Source: Geomonas paludis (GTDB lineage: Bacteria > Desulfobacterota > Desulfuromonadia > Geobacterales > Geobacteraceae). From it: a stretch of 64,000 bases of DNA. The notes beneath the pieces were generated by a model. That model saw only the letters and a list, made by a program, of their open reading frames with translations, did no database searches and was not told the origin of the DNA. Where the stretch lies: NCBI RefSeq assembly GCF_014193585.1, contig NZ_BLXY01000008.1:78148-142147 (forward strand). Direction: 5' to 3'. Made by a program: the position numbers and the translations under genes. This document shows positions 23,067 through 33,500 of the stretch, piece by piece (within the stretch, counting starts at the first letter, position 1; each line of letters starts with the position of its first letter).

Positions 23067-24614
23067 ATGAAATTTCCCGCCGCGCCCGACGTCCCCGGCT
23101 GCATCGAAGAACTGGTCCGGGACAATCCCGCCGCGCTCTGCTGCTCCGTCCGGGTCAAGGGGACCTGGCACGACTTCTCGCGCCGGGAGTTCTGGGACCG
23201 GGTCTGCCACTACGCCGACCTGTTCGCCCCGCTGCCGCACCAGAGCATCGTGCTGTTCGTGAAACAGCTCGACATACATCTTTTGGCCGCCTACATCGGC
23301 GCCATGAAGGCCGGGCACCTCCCGGCGCAGATCAGCTACCCCTCCGCCAAGGTGAACCCGGCGGAATACGGCAAGAAGCTCGGGCACATCCACGAGATCA
23401 CCCGTTTCGGCGCGGTCTTCACCGACCCGGAAGGGGAGCGCCTGTTCGAGCAGTTCGGCGCGCTCCCCATCTTCACCCCCGACTCTCCCGCGGTGCCCTC
23501 GCCGAGCACGACTCCGCGGGGCAGCGAGAACGCCCTGGTGCAGTTCTCCTCCGGCTCCACCGGGATGCAGAAAGGGGTGGTGCTGACCCACGAGGGGGTG
23601 GTGCAGCACATGAAGAGCTACGCCGAAACGCTGCGCCTCACCGAAGCCGACGCCATCGCCACCTGGCTGCCGCTCTACCACGACATGGGGCTGATCGCCT
23701 GCTACCTGATGCCGCTCATGACCGGGATCCCCTTCTACCAGATCGACCCGTTCGACTGGATCATGCAGCCCGACCTGTTGCTGCAGCTGGTCGAGGAGCG
23801 CCGCCCCACCATCTGCTTCCTCCCCAACTTCACCTACCAGGTGCTGGCCCAGAAAGGGAAGGTGCGCGACCTCTCCAGCGTGCGGCTCTGGATCAACTGC
23901 TCCGAACCGGCCCGGGCCAAGAGCCACGCCATGTTCGCGCAGCGTTTCCCCACCGTGCAGCCGGAGTCGCTCACCGTCTGCTACGCGCTGGCCGAGAACA
24001 CCTTCGCGGTCTCGCAGACGCTCCCCTGGAGCGGCAACTCGACCAGGGTGCACCCGGCCCGCAACGTGCTCTCCTGCGGCAAACCGATCCCCGGCGTCGA
24101 GGTGCGCATCTTCGACCCCATGGAAAGCGGCGACGGCGAGGTGGGCATCCGCTCCCCGTTTTTGTTCCACCGCTTCCTGGACGGCACCCGCCCCTTGCGC
24201 GACGGCTTCTGCCTGACCGGCGACCTCGGGTTCCTGGACGAGGAGGGCGAGGTGTACATCACCGGCCGCAAGAAGGACATCCTCATCGTGCACGGCAAGA
24301 ACATCTATCCCCAGGACGTGGAATACGTCGCCTCGGAGGTACCGGGGGTCTACTCCGGGCGCACCGTCTGCTTCGGCGTCTGGGATGACGAACTGGGGAC
24401 CGAGGAGCTGTACGTGGTGGTGGAACGGGTCCAGGATGCCGCGCCCACGCCGATCAAGATCGCGGTGCAGAAGGCGGTCATGGAGGAGGTGGGGACCGTG
24501 CCCAAGAGGGTCGAGGTGGTCGAGCACATGACGCTGGTGAAGACCTCCAGCGGCAAGATCTCCCGCGCCCGCAACAAGGAACTCTACCTGGAAAAAGGAT
24601 TCCACCTCCTATGA
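23067..24614 (+). CDS. Acyl-AMP ligase (AMP-dependent synthetase, FAAL-like)
   Basis: 515 residues; AAAGGAGA precedes the ATG. Adenylate-forming enzyme: the P-loop ALVQFSSGSTGMQKGVVLTH is near residue 155, WLPLYHDMGLI is the characteristic phrase of the fatty-acyl-AMP ligase group, YALAENTFAV takes the place of the YGxTE motif, and TGDLGFL...GRKKDILIVHGKNIYP is the core ATP/hinge motif. The C-terminus retains a catalytic-type Lys region (SSGKISRARNK). FAALs pass an acyl-AMP to a carrier protein rather than to CoA. The next gene overlaps by 4 bases and encodes an ACP domain, so that domain is the likely acceptor. The acyl or amino-acyl substrate is unknown. Confidence 0.85.
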   Translation: MKFPAAPDVPGCIEELVRDNPAALCCSVRVKGTWHDFSRREFWDRVCHYADLFAPLPHQSIVLFVKQLDIHLLAAYIGAMKAGHLPAQISYPSAKVNPAEYGKKLGHIHEITRFGAVFTDPEGERLFEQFGALPIFTPDSPAVPSPSTTPRGSENALVQFSSGSTGMQKGVVLTHEGVVQHMKSYAETLRLTEADAIATWLPLYHDMGLIACYLMPLMTGIPFYQIDPFDWIMQPDLLLQLVEERRPTICFLPNFTYQVLAQKGKVRDLSSVRLWINCSEPARAKSHAMFAQRFPTVQPESLTVCYALAENTFAVSQTLPWSGNSTRVHPARNVLSCGKPIPGVEVRIFDPMESGDGEVGIRSPFLFHRFLDGTRPLRDGFCLTGDLGFLDEEGEVYITGRKKDILIVHGKNIYPQDVEYVASEVPGVYSGRTVCFGVWDDELGTEELYVVVERVQDAAPTPIKIAVQKAVMEEVGTVPKRVEVVEHMTLVKTSSGKISRARNKELYLEKGFHLL

Positions 24615-26692
24615 TCGTTGTCGGCAACAGCAACGTGAACACCTTCAAGCAGCAGGGGCTGGTGACCCTGGCCGGCGCCGAGCAGGTGAGCGTGGTATGG
24701 GTCGGTGCGCTCACCGCGCCCGACTTCTACAACGGGCACCCCGCCGGGCACAAGGTGCAGCAGCTCTTCGAGGAGCACCGCGACGAGTGGAAGTTTCTGA
24801 GCCTCGGCATCCACGACATCTACGATCTCTGCGGCGCAGCTTCCAAGTTCCAGTTGAACAACGTCCTGCGCGTCCTGCAGCAGCTCTACCAGCAGCTTTT
24901 CACCGAGCTCTCCCGCTTCGGCAGGTTCGGCTGGCTGGTGTTCCCGCAGCCGGCGCACGAGCTCACCTTCCCCGGGGTCTCCCCTGAGGAGGTGCTGGAG
25001 ATCGCGCGCACCTTCAACTCGCACATGAAACAGTGGTGCGGGGAGGCCGGGGTCGCGGTCATCGACCCGGCGGACCGGATCCTCGGGCCCGATGGCAAGC
25101 CCCTGCCGCACCTCTTGCAGAAAGACGGCATCCACCTGAACGTGCAGGCGGCGCGCTGCTACCTGGACGACATCGCCGCCCTCACCGGCGTCCCGCTCGA
25201 GTTCCAGAGCGACGCCCCCCCCTTCGAGCCGGCGAACGAGCCGGAATCCTTCGTTTCCCTGCTGTTGAACGCGCTGGACATGCCGCACCGGCGCCAGGGG
25301 GGCTTGGCCGGGCTGGAGGGGCGGCTCCTCGACTTCGTGGCGGAGCTATTGCGCGGCAAGGGGCTCGAGCTCGACATCGACGCCGACACCGAACTGGTCG
25401 ACTCGGGGCTGCTCGACTCGCTGAACCTGGTGGAAACCTACACCTTCGCGGTGAACAGCATCGGCATGGAGATCGTCTACGACGTGGACCTGCGCACCCT
25501 GGACACGGCGGGGAAGATCTGCCGCTTCCTGGAGGAGCAGGCGCAGGGTGGGCCGGAGCCGGAAGGGCCGACCTTCGAGGACTTCATCACCTCCATGCGC
25601 GGCGACCTCGCCGACCCGGCCCAGCGCGAGGCGATCCTCGCCGCCGACGCCCGCATCGCGGCGCTGCCCCAGGCCAGGGTCCAGGAGTTCATCCGCCACT
25701 TCGAGGTGGTCTCCTACAGCTTCAACTGCAACTACGGCATCATCTACTTCTGGCTCTCCTTCTTCGCCGCCCAGAACCGCAACTACGCCACGGCCCTGGA
25801 GCTTTTGAAGCACGGCAGCACCGCCGACCTCGCCTACCCGGTGCGCGGCGAGCACGTGCGCTACTACCGCGAGCGCTGGGAGAAGCTCCAGGAAATGGCC
25901 CAGGGCCCGGCGCCGCGCCCGGCCGCTCAGTCCCGGCCGCGCCTCTCCGTGGTGATCCCCTCCTACAACTACGGCCACTACCTCAAGGACTGCCTGGAGT
26001 CGATCCTGTCCCAGGGGTACCCGAACCTGGAGCTGATCATTCTGGACGGCGGCTCCACGGACGACACCGTCGAGGTGATCCGACGCTACGAAAAGCACAT
26101 CGCCTACTGGCGCAGCCATAAGGACGCCGGGCAGTACGCCGCCATCGAGGAAGGGCTGAACCGGGCCAGCGGCGAGATCATGACCTGGTTGAACGCCGAC
26201 GACATGTTCCATCCCGGCGCCTTCGACGCCGCCGGGCGCATCTTCGCGGAGTGCGCCGAGGTGGAGTGGCTCATGGGGCGCCCCAACAGCTTCGACGAGC
26301 AGGGGAGGCAGAAGCACGTCCTCTCCTACCTCCCGCTCAACTCCCGGGCCAAGTACCTGGCCGACGAGGAGTTCATCCAGCAGGAAGGTGTATTCTGGCG
26401 CCGCACCCTGTGGCAAAGAAGCGGGGCCTGCATCGACAGGACCCTGCCGCTGGCCGCCGACCTGGAACTGTGGGCCCGCTTCTTCAGGAGCGCGCGCCTG
26501 TTCTCGGTGGACATGATGCTGGCCGGCTTCCGCGACCACCCGCTGCAGAAATCCAAGGACAAGGCTGGCTACACCGCCGAGGCGGACCGGGTGCTGGCCC
26601 GTGAGCGCGAGCTGTTCGCCGCCGAGAAGACGCCTTTCAACCCGCCGGCGCCGCTTCCCATACTGATCCAGGGCGACCGGGTGATCCTGTGA
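24611..26692 (+). CDS. SGNH hydrolase-like / acyl carrier protein / GT2 glycosyltransferase fusion
   Basis: 693 residues, translationally coupled to the acyl-AMP ligase (ATGA). Residues about 1-200: SGNH/GDSL-like fold with VVGNSNV at the start and KDGIHLN (D/H pair of block V) near 174-180; the nucleophile may be the Ser in GNSN. Residues about 235-315: acyl carrier domain with the phosphopantetheine Ser in DSGLLDSLNLVE. About 320-435: helical linker. About 440-693: GT2 domain (LSVVIPSYNYGHYLKDCL, LDGGSTDDTVEVI, LNADDMFHPGAF, LELWARFFRSARL), closely related to both GT2 domains at 3953-6766. This order suggests that an acyl group loaded on the ACP is transferred to, or removed from, the sugar handled by the GT2. 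I know of no described protein with this architecture. Confidence 0.85.
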   Translation: MIVVGNSNVNTFKQQGLVTLAGAEQVSVVWVGALTAPDFYNGHPAGHKVQQLFEEHRDEWKFLSLGIHDIYDLCGAASKFQLNNVLRVLQQLYQQLFTELSRFGRFGWLVFPQPAHELTFPGVSPEEVLEIARTFNSHMKQWCGEAGVAVIDPADRILGPDGKPLPHLLQKDGIHLNVQAARCYLDDIAALTGVPLEFQSDAPPFEPANEPESFVSLLLNALDMPHRRQGGLAGLEGRLLDFVAELLRGKGLELDIDADTELVDSGLLDSLNLVETYTFAVNSIGMEIVYDVDLRTLDTAGKICRFLEEQAQGGPEPEGPTFEDFITSMRGDLADPAQREAILAADARIAALPQARVQEFIRHFEVVSYSFNCNYGIIYFWLSFFAAQNRNYATALELLKHGSTADLAYPVRGEHVRYYRERWEKLQEMAQGPAPRPAAQSRPRLSVVIPSYNYGHYLKDCLESILSQGYPNLELIILDGGSTDDTVEVIRRYEKHIAYWRSHKDAGQYAAIEEGLNRASGEIMTWLNADDMFHPGAFDAAGRIFAECAEVEWLMGRPNSFDEQGRQKHVLSYLPLNSRAKYLADEEFIQQEGVFWRRTLWQRSGACIDRTLPLAADLELWARFFRSARLFSVDMMLAGFRDHPLQKSKDKAGYTAEADRVLARERELFAAEKTPFNPPAPLPILIQGDRVIL

Positions 26693-29600
26693 CTCTCTCC
26701 ATGGCCAAGAAATACCTGGTTTCCGCCATCGTCTCCACCTACAACGCCGACCGCTTCCTGGCGGGTAAGCTCGAGGACCTGGAGGCGCAGACCATCGCGC
26801 CCGAGCTGGAGATCATCGTTATCGACTCCGCCTCGCCGGGCAACGAGCGCGCCATCGTGGCCGACTTCCAGGCCCGCTACGACAACATCCGCTACTTAAG
26901 GACCGAGAAGCGCGAGACCGTGTACCAGGCCTGGAACCGCGGCATCCGCATGGCGACCGGCGAATTCGTCACCAACGCCAACACGGACGACCGGCTCCGC
27001 AACGACGCCTACGAGGTCCTGGTGCGCGCGCTGAAAGAGCGCCCGGAGTGCGTGCTCGCCTACCCGGACATGCGCATCACCAAACAGGAGAACGCCACCT
27101 TCGAGCGCCACCAGCCCTTCGGCTTTCGCGACTGGCCCGAGTTCGACCGGCTCAACCTCCTGGAGCTCTGCTGCGTCGGCCCCTTCCCGCTCTGGCGAAA
27201 ATCGCTGCACGAGGACGTCGGCTACTTCGACGAGCGCTTCAGGAGCGCCGCGGACTACGAACTGTGGCTGCGCGCCGCACTCCGGCACGACTTCGTCCAC
27301 GTGCCGCAGTTCCTGGGGCTGTACTGGCTCTCCGAGGAGACCGTGTCCCGGAAGGGTGACCTCCCCACCCTGGAGTACCTGGAGGTGCAGAAGGAGTACC
27401 GCCCCCGCTTCGCCCCGCTCGCCCCGCCGCCGGTGGAGCTGGAGCCGGAACAGTGGCGTGAGTTCCAGGCGCTCTCCGCACGGCTGGAGTCCGGGGACGG
27501 CGCCGTCCTCCCCGAGTTGGAGCGCTTCAGCGAGCGGCACCCGCGCGCGCCCCGCTTCCACCTGGAGCTGGCCCGCATCTTCTACAAGAAGGGGGAGATC
27601 GGCTACGCCAAGAAGTACTTCGAGAAGGCCGCCATCATCGCCCCCGGCAGCGACACCTACCGCGACGCGCTCCTGTCCTTCCTGAAAAGCGAGCTGTACC
27701 AGGCGCTGCAGCACCAGACCGCCTACGTGGCGGCCAACCCGGACGACCCGGAGGCCCACCTCTGCGCGGGGATGATCCTCATCCTCATGGAACGCTACCA
27801 GGCGGCGCTGCCCCACTACCGGCGCGCCCTGGAGATCAACCCGGACAGCGCGCCGGCCCGGGACAACATCGCCTTCCTGGAGCGGGAGCTGCGCCCCAAG
27901 GTGCGCCCGCTCACCTCCATCGTGGTGGCGGCCGGCGACGACGCCGCCTGCACCCGCGAATGCCTGGAGAGCGTCGAACGCCACACCCCGGAGCCGCACG
28001 AGGTGATCCTGGTGTTCCGCGGCAGCGACGACGGGGCGCTCGCACAACTGCAGGAATTCTGCGCCGGTCACAGCGGCCACCTCCTCGTCGACTGCGGCGG
28101 GCGCTCCCCGGCGGCCGCCTTCGGCGCCGGCCTGCGCGAGGCGGTCGGCAGGGAGCTGGTACTCCTGCAGGGGGACGTGGTGGTCACCCGCGGCTGGCTG
28201 GCGCGCATGCTGGACGCCCTGGCCCGCGAGGGGAAGGCCGGCCTGTGCGGCCCCATGACCAACCGCGCTCACGGCCCCCAGGGGAAGGTGGGGTGCGACT
28301 ACCGCAACCTGTCGGAACTGGAGGCCTGCGCCGAGCGCTTCGCCAACGACCACTACGGCCGCCGCATCGCGCTGCCGCGCCTGGCCGGCTTTTGCCTGCT
28401 CTTCTCGCGCGAGCTTCTGGACGAGGTCGGCGAGCCGGACGGGAGCTTCGCCTCGGACGCCTGGGCCGGGGACTTCTCCCTGCGCGCGGCGCTCAAAGGG
28501 TACGGCTGCGTTGCCGCCGGGGACGTCTTCGTGCACCGCTACGGCACCCCGGACGACGATTTCCTGCTGCGCCGGGAGCGCCCGCTCCTGGAGCACAAGT
28601 GGGAGCCGGGCGCCCTGGAGCCGGAGTTGGCTGCGCGCCTGTTGCGGCTGCGGGCCGGCATCGAGGGGATGCGGCTCGCCCGCGCCGGGAGGGTCAGGCA
28701 GGCGGTGGACCTCATGATCGAACAGGGTGTGCACTTGGCCGATGGCGCCCCCGCCCCCTACCTCGCCCTGGCCGGGATGCTGGCCGAGGCGGGGCAGAGC
28801 CGCGAGGCGCTGGAGGTGCTGGCTCACGTCCCCCCCGGAGAGGCGCAGGCGACGCACCTGCTGCGGGCGCGCTGCCACGACGCCGCCGGGGAGCGCGACC
28901 TGGCGCTGGCCGAACTGGAGCGTGCCGCCCTCCTGGACGACCAGGCGCCCGAGCTCCTCGAACTGCAAGGGGTACTGGCGCTTAAGGCGGGCGAGCGGGA
29001 CCGGGCGGAGGAGCTGCTGCGCCGCGCCCTGGTCGCCGACCCCGGCTACGCCCGCGCCTGCTGCGCCCTGGCGGCCATCGCCTGGGAGCGGGGCGACAGG
29101 GAACAGGGGCTGCAGTTAGCCGAGCGGGCCTTCCTTCTCGACCCCCTGCAGCTCGCCGCGCTCGGCCGCTACCACGACTACGCCACCGCGCTCGACCTGC
29201 TGCCGCGCGAGGAGGAGCGCCTGCGCGAGGCGATCTCCCTCTACCCGGAGCACAAGGGGCTCTGCTACGGCCTGGTCGAACTGCTGATCAGAAGCGCCCG
29301 CTACCGCGAGGCGATCCGGGAGATCGAGCGGGCCGCCGCGCGCTTCGGGCTCGACGACGCCGGCATCGATGCCGCCCTGCAGATCCGGGGACTCGCCGGC
29401 GCCCCGCCCCCCGCCGCCAGGGGGACCGGCAGCATCTCGGTCTGCATGATCGTCAAGGACGAGGCGGGTAACCTCCCCGCCGCGCTCGACTCCGTGCACG
29501 GCCTGGCCGACGAGCTGGTCGTGGTCGATACCGGCTCCAGCGACCGGACCCGCGACATCGCCCGCATCTTCGGCGCCCGGCTGTTCGACTTCGCCTGGAC

Positions 29601-30585
29601 CGGGAGCTTCGCCGACGCCAGGAACTTCTCCCTTAGCCAGGCCGCCGCGGACTGGATCCTGGTGCTGGACGCGGACGAGGTGCTGGCGCCCACCGACCTT
29701 ACCCCGCTGGCCGACCTGGCCCGCAAAGGGGGGCGGGTCGCCTACTCCTTCACCACCAGGAACTACACCGAGGAACTGGCCCGGCGCGGCTGGGTCGCCA
29801 ATGGCGGCGAGTACCCGGAACAGGAGCGGGGACGCGGCTGGACCGGCAGCGACAAGGTGCGCCTGTTCCCCAACCTCCCGGCGCTGCGCTTCGAGGGGGC
29901 GGTGCACGAACTGTTGGAGCTCTCCCTGCTGCGCGAGGAGATCCCGATCCACGCCTGCGACGTGCCGGTGCACCACTACGGCAAGCTGGACCAGGCGGGG
30001 AACCGCGCCAAGCAGGAGCTCTACTACCGCCTGGGTCTGCAGAAGCTGGAGGAGACCGGCGCGAGCCACGAGGCGCTGGCCGAGCTGGCCCGGCAGGCCA
30101 CGGAACTGGCCCTGTTCGCCGAGGCGGAACAACTCTGGCAGCGGCTGCTCCGGGTCAAGCCGGACCACGCCGAGGCCTATTTCAACCTGGGCTACCTGTA
30201 CCTCTCCTCGGGGGATTACCGGCAGGCGCGGGACCACGCCGCGCGGGGTGTGCAGCTGGCCCCGGACCTCAAGGAGGCGGCCTTCAACCTGGCCAAGAGC
30301 GAGCTCTACCTGGGCGAGACGGCTGCCGCGCTGGCGCGCTGCCGCGCCATGCTGCACCAGTGGCCCGGCTACCCGGCCGCCCGCTCGCTGTTCGCGGTCT
30401 GTCTGCTGCTTGAGGGGGACCGCGCCGGCGGCGAGGCCGAGGTGGCGCGCCTGGCGGCGCAGGGGTATGACTGCGGCGATTTCCTGAACGAGTACGCCGG
30501 CGGCATGCAGCGGGGCGGCCTGGAGCAGCTGGCTGCGCCGCTTGCCGAGCTGGCGGCGCGGCTCGGGGCGGGGGGACGGCCATGA
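26689..30585 (+). CDS. Giant glycosyltransferase with three GT2-like domains and interspersed TPRs
   Basis: 1298 residues. Start GTG at 26689 overlaps the upstream stop; ATG at 26701 is an alternative and neither has a clear ribosome site. Order: GT2-A (about 5-240, N98-T-D-D101 metal site), TPRs (about 260-400), GT2-B (about 405-640), TPRs (about 650-900), GT2-C (about 915-1105, VCMIVKDEAGNL, VDTGSSDRT, D994-A-D996), TPRs to the end (about 1110-1298). In GT2-B the expected NxD is QGD (LLQGDVVVT), so its activity is uncertain. GT2-C is the SunS/LpsA-like type often joined to TPRs. TPRs may hold flagellin or partner enzymes while several sugars are added in order. The next gene overlaps by 4 bases. 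Confidence 0.87.
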   Translation: MTLSMAKKYLVSAIVSTYNADRFLAGKLEDLEAQTIAPELEIIVIDSASPGNERAIVADFQARYDNIRYLRTEKRETVYQAWNRGIRMATGEFVTNANTDDRLRNDAYEVLVRALKERPECVLAYPDMRITKQENATFERHQPFGFRDWPEFDRLNLLELCCVGPFPLWRKSLHEDVGYFDERFRSAADYELWLRAALRHDFVHVPQFLGLYWLSEETVSRKGDLPTLEYLEVQKEYRPRFAPLAPPPVELEPEQWREFQALSARLESGDGAVLPELERFSERHPRAPRFHLELARIFYKKGEIGYAKKYFEKAAIIAPGSDTYRDALLSFLKSELYQALQHQTAYVAANPDDPEAHLCAGMILILMERYQAALPHYRRALEINPDSAPARDNIAFLERELRPKVRPLTSIVVAAGDDAACTRECLESVERHTPEPHEVILVFRGSDDGALAQLQEFCAGHSGHLLVDCGGRSPAAAFGAGLREAVGRELVLLQGDVVVTRGWLARMLDALAREGKAGLCGPMTNRAHGPQGKVGCDYRNLSELEACAERFANDHYGRRIALPRLAGFCLLFSRELLDEVGEPDGSFASDAWAGDFSLRAALKGYGCVAAGDVFVHRYGTPDDDFLLRRERPLLEHKWEPGALEPELAARLLRLRAGIEGMRLARAGRVRQAVDLMIEQGVHLADGAPAPYLALAGMLAEAGQSREALEVLAHVPPGEAQATHLLRARCHDAAGERDLALAELERAALLDDQAPELLELQGVLALKAGERDRAEELLRRALVADPGYARACCALAAIAWERGDREQGLQLAERAFLLDPLQLAALGRYHDYATALDLLPREEERLREAISLYPEHKGLCYGLVELLIRSARYREAIREIERAAARFGLDDAGIDAALQIRGLAGAPPPAARGTGSISVCMIVKDEAGNLPAALDSVHGLADELVVVDTGSSDRTRDIARIFGARLFDFAWTGSFADARNFSLSQAAADWILVLDADEVLAPTDLTPLADLARKGGRVAYSFTTRNYTEELARRGWVANGGEYPEQERGRGWTGSDKVRLFPNLPALRFEGAVHELLELSLLREEIPIHACDVPVHHYGKLDQAGNRAKQELYYRLGLQKLEETGASHEALAELARQATELALFAEAEQLWQRLLRVKPDHAEAYFNLGYLYLSSGDYRQARDHAARGVQLAPDLKEAAFNLAKSELYLGETAAALARCRAMLHQWPGYPAARSLFAVCLLLEGDRAGGEAEVARLAAQGYDCGDFLNEYAGGMQRGGLEQLAAPLAELAARLGAGGRP

Positions 30586-33500
30586 CCGAGTCACAGAGCC
30601 TGAAGGAACTCTTCGCCGCGGCCAACGCCCTGTTCGCCTCAGGCGACCTCTCCGGCGCCGCCGAACGCTACCGGCGCGTGCTGCAGCTCGATCCCTATTT
30701 CGCCCAGGCCAGCTTCAACCTGGGCTGCACCATGGAACGGCTCTGCGGGCCGGGCGAGGCGCTCCCGCACTTCGAGCGGGCGGCGCAGCTGGTGCCGCAG
30801 TGGAGCGAGGCGCACGGCAACCTGGGCTTCGCCCTGGCGCGGGTGGGACGCATGGAGGAGGCCGCCGGCGAACTCGCCGAGGCCTGCCGCCTGGCGCCGG
30901 ACCACGCCGGCTACCGCAACAACCTGGGGCTCGCCCTGAGCGAACTGGGGCGCGGCGAGGAGGCGCAGGCGAGTTTCAAGGAGGCGATCCGCCTCGATCC
31001 GCGCTACCCGGAACCGCACAGCAACCTCGCCATCCTCTACGAGCGCTTCGGCAACGGCGCCGCCGCCATCGACTCGCTGCGCCAGGCGCTGCGGCTGCGT
31101 CCCGACTACCCGGAGGCGCACCACAACCTGGGCAACGCGCTCAAGTCCCAGGGGCGCCACGAAGAGGCCATCGCCCACTACCGCGAGGCGCTCCGGCTCA
31201 GGCCCGATTACCTCGAGGCGCAAAGCTCGCTCCTCTTCGCCCTCCTCTACGGCACCGAGGTCGCCGAAGAGACCATCTTCGCCGAGCATGCCGCCTTCGG
31301 TGCGTCGCAGCGCCGCGCGGTCAAGCCCCACGACAACGTTGCCGACCCGGAGCGGGTCATCACCATCGGCTACGTCTCGGCCGACTTCCGCGAACACGCC
31401 GTGGCCCGCTTCATCGCCCCGGTGCTCGCCCACCACGACCGGAGCCGCTTCCGGGTGCTGTGCTATTCCAACGTCGCCGTCCCCGACGCCAAGAGCTCGC
31501 AGCTCGCCGGCCTGTGCGACCGCTTCGTCAACATCGCGGGGCTCCCGGACGAGCAGGCCGAGGAGCTTCTGCGCGAGGACGGCATCGACATCCTGGTCGA
31601 CCTCTCCGGCCACTCCGCGGGGAACCGCCTGCCGCTCTTCGCGCGCAAGCCGGCGCCGCTGCAGGTCACCTGGATCGGCTACCCCTTCAGCACCGGCCTC
31701 GACAGCATCGACTACCGCATCACGGACGCCATCTGCGACCCTCCCGGGGAGACGGAGCGCTACCACAGCGAGGAGCTGATCCGGCTCCCGGGCGCCTTCT
31801 CCTGCTTCGCGCCCCCCGAGGACGCCCCGGCCGTGGCGCCGCTTCCCTGCCTCGCCACCGGGGAAATCACCTTCGGCTCGTTCAACAACCCGGCCAAGAT
31901 CACCCGGGAGACCCTGGCCCTGTGGGCGGACGTGCTGCGCGCGGTGCCCAACTCACGGCTGCTGCTCAAGGGATATTCGCTGGCGTGCCCGAAAGGGAGG
32001 CAGCGCTTCCTGGACGCCTTCGCCGCGGCCGGGATCGACACCGGGCGGCTGGAGCTGGTGGGCAACACCCCGTCCTACCGCGACCACCTCGCCCTCTACG
32101 GCAAGGTCGACATCGCCCTGGACACCTTCCCCTACCACGGCACCACCACCACCTGCGAGGCGCTCTGGATGGGGGTCCCGGTGGTGACGCTGGCGGGCTC
32201 CACCCATCGCTCCCGCGTCGGCGCGACGCTTCTGCACAGCGTCGGCCTGGACGGGCTCGTCGCCGAAGACGCCCGCAGCCTGCCGCAGATCGCCCACGCC
32301 CTGGCGCTGGACCGGCACCGCCTGCAGGGGCTACGGGAGACGCTGCGCGCCACCATGGCGGCCAGCGCGCTCACCGACGGCGCCGGCTTCACCAGGGGAC
32401 TGGAGCAGGAACTTCTTGCCGCCTGGGGGCGCTGGTGCCGTATCCTCCCTCTCCCTGCGGGAGAGGGTCGGGGTGAGGGCCCCCCGGCTGCCGACCCGAA
32501 ACAGGAGGGGCGCGAGCTGCTGCGCGAGGGGAGGCTCGACGCCGCCCTGCAGCGCTTCCTGGTGCCGCTGCGCTCCGGCGACAAGTCCACCCTCGCCGGG
32601 ATCCAGGACACCCTCAACGCCCAGACCGCGGCAGACCAGGCACGCGCCCTGGCGCTCGAGGAGGGGAATGAAGATGCGTCCTGCCCGGGGAGAATCGCCG
32701 ACGAAACCCTCGCCGAGTGCGCCGAGCTCCTCTGCAGCGCGGGGATCGTCACCCCCGCCGACCTGATCTGCCGCTACCTGGCAGACCGCGGCTATGACAG
32801 CGCCCGCGTCAGCCGCACCCTGGGCTCGGTGGCCCTGGCCATCGGGCAGCCCGGCGCGGCGGTGGCGGCGCTGTCCCGCGCCCTGGAACAGGGGGACGCC
32901 TCGCGCGCCACCCGCATCCTGCTGGTGAAGGCGCAGCAGGCGGCCGAGCTGCCGCCGCCGCGCGGGCAGGGGGAGCGCCTGCTGCTCATCAAGGCCTGGG
33001 GCTACGGCTTCTGGAGCGACGTGAACCACGTGCTGGGCCAGCTCCTCGTGGCCGAGATCACCGGGCGCACGCCCGTGGTGCACTGGGGCCCCAACTCCCT
33101 CTTCAGCGACGATCCGCTGGAGAACGCCTTCACCAGTTTCTTCGAGCCGGTGTCGCAGGTCACCATCACCGACCTGATCTCGCGCCGGCGCAGCTTCTAC
33201 CCGCCCAAGTGGCAGCGCGACAACGTGCGCCACGAGAACCTGGCCAAGTTCGACGGCCCCTGGTCCCGCTGTTCCGCGCTCTGGACCCTGGAGCGCAAGG
33301 AAGAGGTCGTGGTGAGCGACTTCCATTACGCGGTCAACGACCTCGCCCCCTGGATCCCCGCCGGCCACCCGCTGCACGGGCTCTCCACCGGGGAGCTCTA
33401 CCGCTACCTGTTCGACCGCTACCTGAAGGTGCAGCCGCGCATCCTGGAGCGGGTGGAAGCCTTCCACCGCCAGCATTTCGCGGGCGCCCCGGTGATCGGG

